Source: Pseudomonadota bacterium (GTDB lineage: Bacteria; Pseudomonadota; Gammaproteobacteria; Burkholderiales; Burkholderiaceae_F). From it: a stretch of DNA of 53,346 nucleotides. The number at the start of each line of letters is the position of its first letter. The first letter of the stretch is position 1. The translations under genes and the position numbers were made by a program. Location: contig JAKCCX010000013.1 of the NCBI GenBank assembly GCA_021838715.1, positions 1 to 53,346 of the forward strand, given 5' to 3'. Below, piece by piece: positions 39,602-47,310 of this stretch. The notes under the pieces were generated by a model. That model was not told the DNA's origin and searched no databases. It saw only the letters and a list, made by a program, of their open reading frames with translations.

Positions 39602-40669
39602 TCACACCCGATGCGCCACGCCGACCTGCGCCAGTTTCTCCAGCAGACGCCCCGCAATCGACGTGACCGGCAGGACCTCGTCGACCGCGCCCGCCGCGAT
39701 CGCCTCCCGGGGCATGCCGAACACCACGCAGCTGGCTTCGTCCTGCGCGATGTTGTAGCTGCCGGCGTCGCGCATTTCGCGCATCGCCTGTGCACCGTCG
39801 CGCCCCATCCCCGTCAGCATCACGCCGAGCGCATTGCCGCCGGCAACCTGGGCGACCGAGCGAAACAGCACCTCGACCGACGGGCGATGGCGGTTCACCG
39901 GCTCCGAGTCGTCCAGCGCGATCACGTAGTTGGCACCGCTGCGGGTCAGCCGCATGTGGCGGCTCCCCGGGGCGATGTAGGCATGGCCGGGAAGCACCCG
40001 CTCGCCGTCGACCGCCTCGCTCACCGCGAGCGCGCTCACCGTGTTCATGCGCGCGGCAAAGCTGCGCGTGAACCCCGGCGGCATGTGCTGCGTGATGAGC
40101 ACGCCGGGGAAATCCGGCGGCAGGCGCACCAGGACCTCCCGGATCGCTTCGGTTCCGCCGGTGGAAGCCCCGATGGCGACGATCTTCTCGGTCGAGGTGT
40201 GGGAGTATCGCGCCGGCGCATCCTTGCGCGCAGTCTCTGCGGGCGGCTTGGCGACGTGCCGGTGCATGTGCGCCTTCGACGCCACGCGGATCTTTTCGCA
40301 GATCTCCTCCGCGAGTTCCTGCATGCCGCTGGCGATGCCGAGCTTCGGCTTGGCGACGAAATCGATTGCACCCAGCTCGAGCGCCCGGATCGTGGCTTCC
40401 GCGCCGCGTTCGGTCAGGGTCGACACCATGACCACCGGCATGGGCCGCAGGCGCATCAACCGCTCCAGAAAGTCCAGCCCGTCCATGCGCGGCATCTCGA
40501 TATCGAGGGTGACGACGTCGGGATCGAGCGCGCGGATCATCTCGCGGGCGACCAGCGGGTCGGGCGCGGCGCCGACCACTTCCAGGTCCGGCTGTGCGCC
40601 GATGATACCGGTCAACAGGCTGCGGATGAGGGCCGAATCGTCGATGATCAGAACGCGCGTCTTTGCCAT
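39602..40669 (-). CDS. cheB: Chemotaxis protein-glutamate methylesterase CheB
   Basis: Receiver-controlled esterase/deamidase that resets chemoreceptor methylation. The 355 residues have a receiver domain with Asp56 ([13 protein letters not shown]) and a catalytic domain with Ser169 (GASTGG), His195 (ITQHMPPGF) and Asp291 (TGMGRDGA). Start ATG at 40669 is preceded by GAGG at ideal spacing; an upstream ATG at 40681 overlaps the cheD stop but lacks a ribosome site. Last gene of the che operon. Confidence 0.97.
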   Translation of the reverse strand: MAKTRVLIIDDSALIRSLLTGIIGAQPDLEVVGAAPDPLVAREMIRALDPDVVTLDIEMPRMDGLDFLERLMRLRPMPVVMVSTLTERGAEATIRALELGAIDFVAKPKLGIASGMQELAEEICEKIRVASKAHMHRHVAKPPAETARKDAPARYSHTSTEKIVAIGASTGGTEAIREVLVRLPPDFPGVLITQHMPPGFTRSFAARMNTVSALAVSEAVDGERVLPGHAYIAPGSRHMRLTRSGANYVIALDDSEPVNRHRPSVEVLFRSVAQVAGGNALGVMLTGMGRDGAQAMREMRDAGSYNIAQDEASCVVFGMPREAIAAGAVDEVLPVTSIAGRLLEKLAQVGVAHRV

Positions 40670-40677
40670 GAACAGCC

Positions 40678-41322
40678 TCAAAAAAGTTCGATGTCCCCGG
40701 CAACCTCGGCCGTGTTGATCTTGGCGGTGTATTGCTGCTCGAACACCGCGACGGCCGCGTCGGCCGTGGCCAGCTTCTTGCTCAAGGCACGGCCGGTGGC
40801 GGGGAAAAACACGACGCGCCGCGGATGCACGTCGAGCAGATCCTGCGCGACCACGCGGAGGCCTTCATTGCGGCAGAATTCGAGCACGAAGGCGGCGTTG
40901 CGCTCGCCGATGTTGAGCGACGTGATCGCGCGCAGCACGGCGCCGCCGCCGAACACCTTGGCCTCGAGATTGGCCTTCTTCGCGCCGCGCTTGAGCAGTT
41001 CGTTGATGAGCTGCTCCATCGCGAAGACGCCGTAGCGGCCCGAGGCGCCGGCCCAGGCATCCCCGGCAGCGCCTTCGGCGGGCAACATGAAGTGGTTCAT
41101 GCCGCCGATGCGCGCGCTGCGGTCCCAGATGCAGGCCGCGACGCAGGATCCGAGCACCGTCGACAGGACGATGTCCTCCGCGGAGACGAAGAACTCCCCC
41201 GGCAGCAGCTTGACCGCGTTGCGATCGAACTCCCGGTCGACATAGAAGGTCCGGGCCTCCCCCTCCGCGCCGGTGGCGCGGGGCTTCGGCGGGGTCGCGG
41301 ACGGCATGGCAGGGCGCAGCAT
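40678..41322 (-). CDS. cheD: Chemoreceptor glutamine deamidase CheD
   Basis: Deamidates receptor glutamines. The 214-residue protein has catalytic Cys60 ([12 protein letters not shown]) and His77 (GGMNHFMLP), then [26 protein letters not shown] and NIGERN. The N-terminal 25 residues are a Pro/Ala-rich lead. It ends [10 protein letters not shown]; this terminal (D/S)(I/V)ELF is shared with the CheZ-like protein of the same operon. Start at 41322 lies five bases after the cheR stop; 41307 is an in-frame alternative. Confidence 0.96.
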   Translation of the reverse strand: MLRPAMPSATPPKPRATGAEGEARTFYVDREFDRNAVKLLPGEFFVSAEDIVLSTVLGSCVAACIWDRSARIGGMNHFMLPAEGAAGDAWAGASGRYGVFAMEQLINELLKRGAKKANLEAKVFGGGAVLRAITSLNIGERNAAFVLEFCRNEGLRVVAQDLLDVHPRRVVFFPATGRALSKKLATADAAVAVFEQQYTAKINTAEVAGDIELF

Positions 41323-41327
41323 CGGAT

Positions 41328-42191
41328 CTATAGCCTCTGATAAACCGTCTTGCCGCGCAGCACGAAGGTGTCCCGGCAATCGGTGAAATTCTCGGAATGA
41401 CCGACGAAGAGCAGGCCTCCGGGCCGCAGCACGCCGGCGATCCGCGCCATGATTTCGCGCTGCGTGCTCTTGTCGAAGTAGATCATCACGTTGCGGCAGA
41501 ACACCGCGTCGAATGCGCCGCCGGCGAACTGGCGCACCAGCGGCCAATCGGTCGCAAGCAGGTTGACCTGGGCGAACTCCACCAGACGCGCGAGATCCGG
41601 CCGCACCCGTACGAACCCGGCGTTGGCGCCGGTGCCGCGCAGGAAGAACCGCGACGGCCGGGTCGGCCCGCAGGCGCGCTGCACCGCGTCCAGCCGGTAC
41701 ACGCCGCGCACCGCCGTCTCGAGCACACCGGTGTCGATGTCCGACGCGAGCAGCTTTCCCGGCGCCCGGCCGGTGGCCGCTTCCAGCATCGTCATCGCGA
41801 TCGAATAGGGTTCCTCGCCGGTCGAGGCTGCCGCGCACCAGATCTTCGGCGGCTCCCGCCCGGTCCCGGCGCGGAGAAACTCCGCCAAGGCATCGAAGTG
41901 GTGCGCCTCGCGGAAAAACGACGTCAGATTCGTCGTGAGGGCGTTGACGAACTCCTGGGTCTCGGTCTGGGAGAACGCGTCATCGCGTTCGAGCCGGTCC
42001 AGGTATTCCGTGAAGGAGTGGATGGCATGGGCACGCAGCCGCCGGCTCAGGCGGCTGTACACCATGTTCTGCTTGTGCTCGGCAAGATCGATTCCCGCCC
42101 GCTGGCGGATCAGCACGCGGACGCGGTCGAAGTCCGCCTTCCGAAATTCGTATTCGCGCCGCTCGGCAGGGTCGAAGGCATCATCCGGCAC
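41328..42191 (-). CDS. cheR: Chemotaxis protein methyltransferase CheR
   Basis: SAM-dependent methylation of chemoreceptor glutamates. The 287 residues comprise the N-terminal helical domain (VYSRLSRRLRAHAIHSF) and the methyltransferase domain with TTNLTSFFREAHHF, WCAAASTGEEPYS, LASDIDTGVLE and FCRNVMIYFDK. Start is GTG at 42191 with GGGGA upstream. It lies 15 bp after cheA. Confidence 0.97.
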   Translation of the reverse strand: MPDDAFDPAERREYEFRKADFDRVRVLIRQRAGIDLAEHKQNMVYSRLSRRLRAHAIHSFTEYLDRLERDDAFSQTETQEFVNALTTNLTSFFREAHHFDALAEFLRAGTGREPPKIWCAAASTGEEPYSIAMTMLEAATGRAPGKLLASDIDTGVLETAVRGVYRLDAVQRACGPTRPSRFFLRGTGANAGFVRVRPDLARLVEFAQVNLLATDWPLVRQFAGGAFDAVFCRNVMIYFDKSTQREIMARIAGVLRPGGLLFVGHSENFTDCRDTFVLRGKTVYQRL

Positions 42192-42206
42192 GGTGATCCC
42201 CGGAAA

Positions 42207-44339
42207 TCAGTGACGCGCCCGCTTGACCAGGCTGCCGACGTCGATGATCAAGGCCACGCGGCCATCGCCCAGGATGGTCGCGCCCGAAATGTTGGAGACG
42301 CGTCGGTAATTGGCTTCCAGATTCTTGACGACGACCTGGTGCTGGCCCAGCAATTCGTCGACGATCGCCGCCAGTCGGCGGCCTTCGGCCTCGACGACGA
42401 CCAGGATCTTCGGTACGTCCGTCGGCTCCGGAGGCGGCGGCACTTCGAAGATCTCCTCCAGCGCCACCACCGGCATGTACTCTTCGCGCACCTTCACCAC
42501 CCGGCCCGAGGATCCCACCGACTGGATCATCCCGGCCTCGATCTGGAACGACTCCACGACCGAGGACAGCGGCAGGATGTAGGTTTCCTCGCCGACGCCG
42601 ATCGACATCCCGTCCATGATCGCGAGCGTGAGCGGCAAGCGTACCCGCACGCAGGTTCCGAAGCCCTCGGCGGACTCGATCTCCGCCGTTCCCCCCAGGG
42701 AAATGATGTTGCGGCGAACCACGTCCATCCCGACTCCGCGGCCCGAAATGTCGCTGACCTGGTCCGCCGTGGAAAACCCGGCCTCCCAGATCAGCGCCCA
42801 CACCTCGGCGTCGGTCATGTCGTCGCGCGCGGCAAGGCCGCGCTCGCGGGCCTTGGCGAGGATCTTGTCGCGCCGCAGCCCCTGTCCGTCGTCGCGCACT
42901 TCGATGACGATGGATCCGCCCTGATGCGAGGCCGCCAGCGTGATGGTGCCGGTCTCGTTCTTGCCCGCGGCATGGCGGCGATCGGGGGTCTCCAGGCCGT
43001 GGTCGGCGGAGTTGCGCACGAGGTGCGTGAGCGGATCGACGATCTTCTCGATCAAGCCCTTGTCGAGTTCGGTGGCCTCCCCGATCATCTTCAACTCGAT
43101 CTTCTTGCCCAGCTTGGTGGCAAGGTCGCGGATCATGCGCGGGAACCGGTTGAACACGAAGGACATCGGGATCATCCGGATCGACATCACCGCTTCCTGC
43201 AGGTGACGCGAATTGCGCTCCAGGTCGGCGACGCCGGTCGTGAGCGCGCGGAAATGGGTCGGGTCGAGATCCTTGACCTGCTGGCTGATCATCGCCTGGG
43301 TAATGACGAGTTCGCCCACCAGGTTGATCAACTGATCCACGCGCTCGATGGGCACGCGCAAGGTGTTCGATTCGAGATTGGCCGAATGCCCGGAGGCCGC
43401 CGGCTTCGCCTCGCCGGCCTTGCGTTCCGGCGCCGGATCGGCGGCACCATCCTTCGACGCCGCTGCCGCTTGCTCCGCCGCTTCCTGCGCCGCCTGCTGC
43501 GCGGCGGGCAAGGTTCCGGGGTCGACGAAGAACCCGAATCCCTCGCCTTCCTCGGCGACGCCGTCGGCCGCACGCGGCGCCGGCGAAGCCGCCCCCGGGT
43601 CCGGCTCGATCCGGATCTGCTCCCGTGCGACGTGGAAGGAAAAGAGCTCGATCAGCTCGGAATCCGGCGATTTCGTCGTGATGCGGAACCGCCGGCAGCC
43701 TTCGGCATCGAGTCTGCCTTCATCGGCCGCAACGAACGTCCCGAGATCGGGAATGTCGCGGAACAGTTCCTCGAGATTGTTGGCCACCGTGGCATCGCGC
43801 AACGGCCCGACCCGCACATGCAGTCTGCGGGCCCCGGGCGGCAGATCGTCGCTCGGCGCCGGGATTTGCGCGGGCGCAGGGGTCTTCACGGGCTCCGCCG
43901 CCAGCTTCTCCCCCGCCGCCAGGCGCTTGATGCGCCCGACCAGATCGGTCGTGTCGGGGGAATCGCCGGCGCTGCCCTGATAACGCGCGAGCTGCGCCTT
44001 GACGACGTCGCTGGCTTCGAGCAGCACATCGACCATGGTGCGGTCGAGCGCGAGCTCATGACGGCGCACGCGGTCCAGCAGCGTCTCCAGCTCGTGGGTG
44101 AGGTGGGTCACGTCGGCGAAGCCGAAGGTCGCCGCGCCGCCCTTGATCGAATGCGCCACCCGGAAGATCGCATGCAGATCCTCGTCCCGCGGGGCGTCGA
44201 CGTCGATATTGAGCAGCAGCGACTCCATGTTCATGAGGTTGTCGCCGGCCTCTTCGAAAAACACGTCATAGAACTGCGAGAGATCGAAACCATCCTGGCT
44301 CGCGCCCTGACTCACGCCCTGACTCACGATTTCACCCAT
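42207..44339 (-). CDS. cheA: Chemotaxis histidine kinase CheA
   Basis: Central kinase of the chemotaxis pathway, 710 residues. The HPt domain has His63 in VAHSIKGGAATFG. A middle region (about 170-260) contains VRVGPLRDATVANNLEELF, in the position of a regulator-binding P2 domain. An Ala/Pro linker leads to the dimerisation domain (LRVPIERVDQLINLVGELVI), the ATPase boxes (HLVRNSADHGLE, DDGQGL, GRGVGMDVVRRN) and the CheW-like domain ending GRVALIIDVGSLVK. There is no fused receiver. Start ATG at 44339 has AGAGG five bases upstream. Its N-terminus carries a small VSQG/ASQD repeat. cheW is not in the window. Confidence 0.97.
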   Translation of the reverse strand: MGEIVSQGVSQGASQDGFDLSQFYDVFFEEAGDNLMNMESLLLNIDVDAPRDEDLHAIFRVAHSIKGGAATFGFADVTHLTHELETLLDRVRRHELALDRTMVDVLLEASDVVKAQLARYQGSAGDSPDTTDLVGRIKRLAAGEKLAAEPVKTPAPAQIPAPSDDLPPGARRLHVRVGPLRDATVANNLEELFRDIPDLGTFVAADEGRLDAEGCRRFRITTKSPDSELIELFSFHVAREQIRIEPDPGAASPAPRAADGVAEEGEGFGFFVDPGTLPAAQQAAQEAAEQAAAASKDGAADPAPERKAGEAKPAASGHSANLESNTLRVPIERVDQLINLVGELVITQAMISQQVKDLDPTHFRALTTGVADLERNSRHLQEAVMSIRMIPMSFVFNRFPRMIRDLATKLGKKIELKMIGEATELDKGLIEKIVDPLTHLVRNSADHGLETPDRRHAAGKNETGTITLAASHQGGSIVIEVRDDGQGLRRDKILAKARERGLAARDDMTDAEVWALIWEAGFSTADQVSDISGRGVGMDVVRRNIISLGGTAEIESAEGFGTCVRVRLPLTLAIMDGMSIGVGEETYILPLSSVVESFQIEAGMIQSVGSSGRVVKVREEYMPVVALEEIFEVPPPPEPTDVPKILVVVEAEGRRLAAIVDELLGQHQVVVKNLEANYRRVSNISGATILGDGRVALIIDVGSLVKRARH

Positions 44340-44401
44340 ACTCACCTCTATGCAATATTCACGCTTTGCGGAGCCGACGATTCCGTCGCGAATCCATCCG
44401 C

Positions 44402-44764
44402 TCAGCGGATCACTTTGCGCACGACGTCGAGCAGCTTGCCCGGGTCGAACGGCTTCACCAGCCAGCCGGTCGCGCCGGCGGCCTTGCCCTTCGCCTTCAT
44501 GTCGGCGCCCGATTCGGTGGTGAGGATCAGAATCGGCGTCGTCGCATAGGCCGCGAGCCCCCGCAGGTTTTGCACCAGGGTGATTCCGTCCATCCGCGGC
44601 ATGTTCTGGTCGGTCAGGACCAGATCGATGTTCTCGGCGCGGGCCTTGTCCAGAGCCTCCTGGCCGTCCGCCGCCTCGATCACGTTGTAGCCCGCCCCCT
44701 TGAGGGTGAACGCCACCATCTGCCGCATCGACGCGGAATCATCCACCGCCAGAATCGAATGCAT
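44402..44764 (-). CDS. cheY: Chemotaxis response regulator CheY
   Basis: Single receiver domain of 120 residues. Acidic pair Asp8/Asp9 (AVDDSASMR), phospho-acceptor Asp52 (VLTDQNMPRMDG), Thr82/83 and Lys104 (WLVKPFDPGK) are all present. Start ATG at 44764 has AGGA upstream. It lies between the CheZ-like gene and cheA, 62 bp before cheA. It is probably the motor or pilus output of this CheA; which of these cannot be told. Confidence 0.94.
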   Translation of the reverse strand: MHSILAVDDSASMRQMVAFTLKGAGYNVIEAADGQEALDKARAENIDLVLTDQNMPRMDGITLVQNLRGLAAYATTPILILTTESGADMKAKGKAAGATGWLVKPFDPGKLLDVVRKVIR

Positions 44765-44788
44765 ATCCTGTTCCTTCACCACCGCGTT

Positions 44789-45202
44789 TCAAAACAATTC
44801 GACCGAACCCGAAGCCATCTCCGCCTGCCGGACGGGATGCGGGTGCTCGACGGCGATCCCCTGCGCGGGATCGCCGCACCAATCCTGCAGGCGCGCCTCC
44901 AGGGCAAGCAGCCGCCGCTGCGCATGCCCGGTGAGCTGGCTTGCCATATCCTGGAACTGCAGCGCCGTGATGGCACTGCCGAGCGCGTCCTGGAACCGAC
45001 GCCGTTCGTCGTCGCTGCGCCGCAGCGTGCCGGATTCCAGGGTCGCGACCTCATGGAAACTGGCGAGCAGGCGCGACGCCGCGTCGTTGAACAGGCGCTG
45101 CAGTCGATCCAGGTCGGCCTCGATCGCGGCGCACTCCTGCGCCGCGTTGCGGCGCGCCTCGAGGAGCGGCGGGACATTTTCTGAACTGACTTCGGATCTC
45201 AT
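44789..45202 (-). CDS. Short CheZ-like protein (possible CheY-P phosphatase)
   Basis: A 137-residue helical protein not annotated easily by family. Helices run through EARRNAAQECAAIEADLDRL and ASRLLASFHEVATLES. The segment ALQFQDMASQLTGHAQRR (80-97) resembles the CheZ active-site helix (QDFQDLTGQ of E. coli), with Asp85 and Gln89 spaced as the catalytic Asp and Gln. The C-terminus GSVELF resembles that of CheD and may, like CheZ's last residues, dock CheY. At under two thirds of CheZ length it lacks much of the long hairpin. It sits just upstream of cheY, 24 bp away, as first gene of the operon. Function is inferred. Confidence 0.65.
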   Translation of the reverse strand: MRSEVSSENVPPLLEARRNAAQECAAIEADLDRLQRLFNDAASRLLASFHEVATLESGTLRRSDDERRRFQDALGSAITALQFQDMASQLTGHAQRRLLALEARLQDWCGDPAQGIAVEHPHPVRQAEMASGSVELF

Positions 45203-45471
45203 CGTTCGCCGTTTCGGTTCGCGCCCGGGTTCCGGCATCTGGCGCCGTGGAGCAAGTGTCCGCGACCGGCGTAGGGCCCGATACGGCGAAAAGGCGGAAA
45301 AAAATGGGGAACCTCGGATCAAACCGCGGCGCCGGCCGGTCTTGGGCCCAGCCCCCCCCTGTGCCGCCCGTCCCTGCCCTTCCTCGGCCCGGCCGCAGCC
45401 CGCCGGCGACACTTTTTCCGACGCGTCCATAGGTGTTCCGGCCCGTTTTGCGCCAGAATCCGGCCTTGGCC

Positions 45472-46650
45472 ATGGTTCCGACGCTTTCCGCTCCCCCCAC
45501 CCAACTGCTGGTGGTCGAGGATTCCGAACTCGACTACGAGCTGCTGCTCGCCCTGCTGGCGCGCAGCGGCCACCCGGTGCGCGCGCGCCGGGTGGAGGAC
45601 GACGCGGGGATGCGCGGCGCGCTGCGGGACGGGGCGGTGGACATCGTGATCACCGATCACACCATGCCCCGCTTCGACGCTTTCGCGGCGCTGCGCGTCG
45701 CCAAGGAGCACGATCCGGATCTGCCGGTGGTCGTCGTGTCCGGCGAGATGTCGGAGGATCTCGCGGTGGCCGCCCTGCGCGCCGGCGCAGACGACTTCAT
45801 TCTCAAATCGCGCATGTCGCGGATCGGCCCGGCGATCGCCCGCAGCCTGCAGGCCGCGACCGAGCGGCGCGCCGGCCGGGAGGCCGCCGCGGCGCTGGCG
45901 GAGAGCGAAAGCCGGCTGCGCGCGCTCACGCGCCACCTCGAAACGGTCAAGGAAGAGGAACGCCGCCGGATCGCGCGGGAAATCCATGACGACATCGGCG
46001 CCACGCTGACCGCCATGCGCTTTGAACTGGTCAGTCTGGCGCGGCAATTGCAAGGACAACAGCCGGGGCAGGATCCGGGACAGAACCCGGGACAGAACCC
46101 GGGGCAGGCCGATGCCGGGTCGCGACTGCGCGCGATCTCGAATCTGCTGGAGCAGGCGGTGGCGGCCAGCCACCGCATCCAGCACAACCTGCGGCCGCCG
46201 GTACTGGATGCCGGCCTGGTGGCCGCCCTGCAGTGGCTGGTGCAGAGTTTCGCCTCGCGCACCGCCATCCCGGCCCGGTTTGAAACCAACCGCGAAGACC
46301 TCCCGCTGCCCGCCGAGTGCGCCGCCGCCATGTACCGCGTCGCACAGGAATCGCTGGCCAACATCTCCAAGTATGCGCAGGCGCAGCGGGTTGCCGTGCA
46401 GCTGTTTGCGGCGCCGGAGGAAGTCACGCTGGAGGTCAGCGACGACGGCGTGGGATTCGATCCCGGCATGCTGCAGGCCACCCCGGGATTCGGCATCCGC
46501 GGCCTGGTCGAGCGCGCGCGCGGCCTGGGCGGCTGGGCCGAAATCAGTTCCGCCCCGAGCCGCGGCACCACCGTGATGTTCTGCGTTCCCACCCATGGCG
46601 GACCGAAACCGGAGCAGAAATCCGGCTTGCCTTCGGAAGATCCCAAGTGA
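45472..46650 (+). CDS. Receiver-HisKA_3 histidine kinase (NarX/DegS type core)
   Basis: Cytoplasmic kinase of 392 residues with no membrane helix. An N-terminal receiver domain has Asp62 (VITDHTMPRFD) and Lys112. A coiled coil leads to the HisKA_3 motif EEERRRIAREIHDDIGA with His172, then a HATPase domain (MYRVAQESLANISKYA, DDGVGFDPG, GFGIRGLVERARGLGG). The linker contains four PGQ(D/N) tandem repeats (about 46054-46110). Start ATG at 45472 was chosen; a GTG at 45433 is in frame. The stop overlaps the GTG of the regulator gene, so the two are a coupled pair. Confidence 0.9.
   Translation: MVPTLSAPPTQLLVVEDSELDYELLLALLARSGHPVRARRVEDDAGMRGALRDGAVDIVITDHTMPRFDAFAALRVAKEHDPDLPVVVVSGEMSEDLAVAALRAGADDFILKSRMSRIGPAIARSLQAATERRAGREAAAALAESESRLRALTRHLETVKEEERRRIAREIHDDIGATLTAMRFELVSLARQLQGQQPGQDPGQNPGQNPGQADAGSRLRAISNLLEQAVAASHRIQHNLRPPVLDAGLVAALQWLVQSFASRTAIPARFETNREDLPLPAECAAAMYRVAQESLANISKYAQAQRVAVQLFAAPEEVTLEVSDDGVGFDPGMLQATPGFGIRGLVERARGLGGWAEISSAPSRGTTVMFCVPTHGGPKPEQKSGLPSEDPK
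46054..46110 (+). repeat. 12-bp tandem repeat in the kinase linker
   Basis: About four units of CCGGGACAGAAC type encode PGQDPGQNPGQNPGQ immediately after the dimerisation/phosphorylation helix. Units of 12 bp keep the frame. It is a flexible, probably fast-evolving linker. Confidence 0.8.
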
Positions 46651-47285
46651 AGCTCAAGACCATCGTCGTCGACGACCATGCCATCGTGCGCCGCGGGATC
46701 GTGCAGATCCTCTCCGATCATCCGGGCATCGAACTCGTGGGAGAGGCCGGCGACTACGGCCAGTTGCGCACGCTGCTCCGACGCAGCGGCGATCCGGATC
46801 TCCTGGTGATCGACGTCAACCTTCCCGGCAAGGACGGCATCGAGATCCTGAAAACTTTGCTGGGGGAATTGCCGCGGCTCAAGGTTCTGGTGGTCAGCAT
46901 GTACCCCGAGGAGCAGTACGCGGTGCGCGCGTTCCGCGCCGGCGCCGCCGGGTACCTGAACAAGGCCGGAGCGCCGGAAAAACTCATCGAGGCGGTCGAG
47001 CAGATCGCCAACGGCCGCAAATACGTCACGCCCGAAATCGCCCAGGCGCTGATCGAGAACCTGAACGCTCCGGAACAAGGGCTGCCGCACGAACGGCTGT
47101 CGGATCGGGAATTCCAGACGCTGCGGCTGATCGCAACCGGTCACCGGCTGGCGGACATCGCCGAAGCGCTCGCGCTGAGCCCGAAGACGGTGAGCGTCTA
47201 CCGGGCGCGGATCCTGGAAAAGATGGGCATGGAGAACAACGCCGAGCTGACGCACTACGCGATCAAGCACGGGCTGGTCGAATAG
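46647..47285 (+). CDS. NarL/FixJ-family response regulator
   Basis: Partner regulator of 212 residues: receiver with Asp9/10 (VVDDHAIVRRG), Asp56 (LLVIDVNLPGKDG) and Lys at GYLNKAGAPEKL, then a LuxR-type helix-turn-helix (LSDREFQTLRLIATGHRLAD, then IAEALALSPKTVSVYRARIL). It starts GTG overlapping the kinase stop as GTGA. The terminal ENNAELTHYAIKHGLVE is typical. Targets are unknown. It converges on the GGDEF-EAL gene 25 bp away. Confidence 0.95.
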   Translation: MKLKTIVVDDHAIVRRGIVQILSDHPGIELVGEAGDYGQLRTLLRRSGDPDLLVIDVNLPGKDGIEILKTLLGELPRLKVLVVSMYPEEQYAVRAFRAGAAGYLNKAGAPEKLIEAVEQIANGRKYVTPEIAQALIENLNAPEQGLPHERLSDREFQTLRLIATGHRLADIAEALALSPKTVSVYRARILEKMGMENNAELTHYAIKHGLVE

Positions 47286-47310
47286 CGTGCGGCGAGGCTC
47301 GGTCCAGACA

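Noticed and set aside
45203-45471. Sigma28-type promoter for the che operon
   Set aside because: I looked for TAAA-N15-GCCGATAA-like pairs upstream of the CheZ-like gene and found no convincing match.
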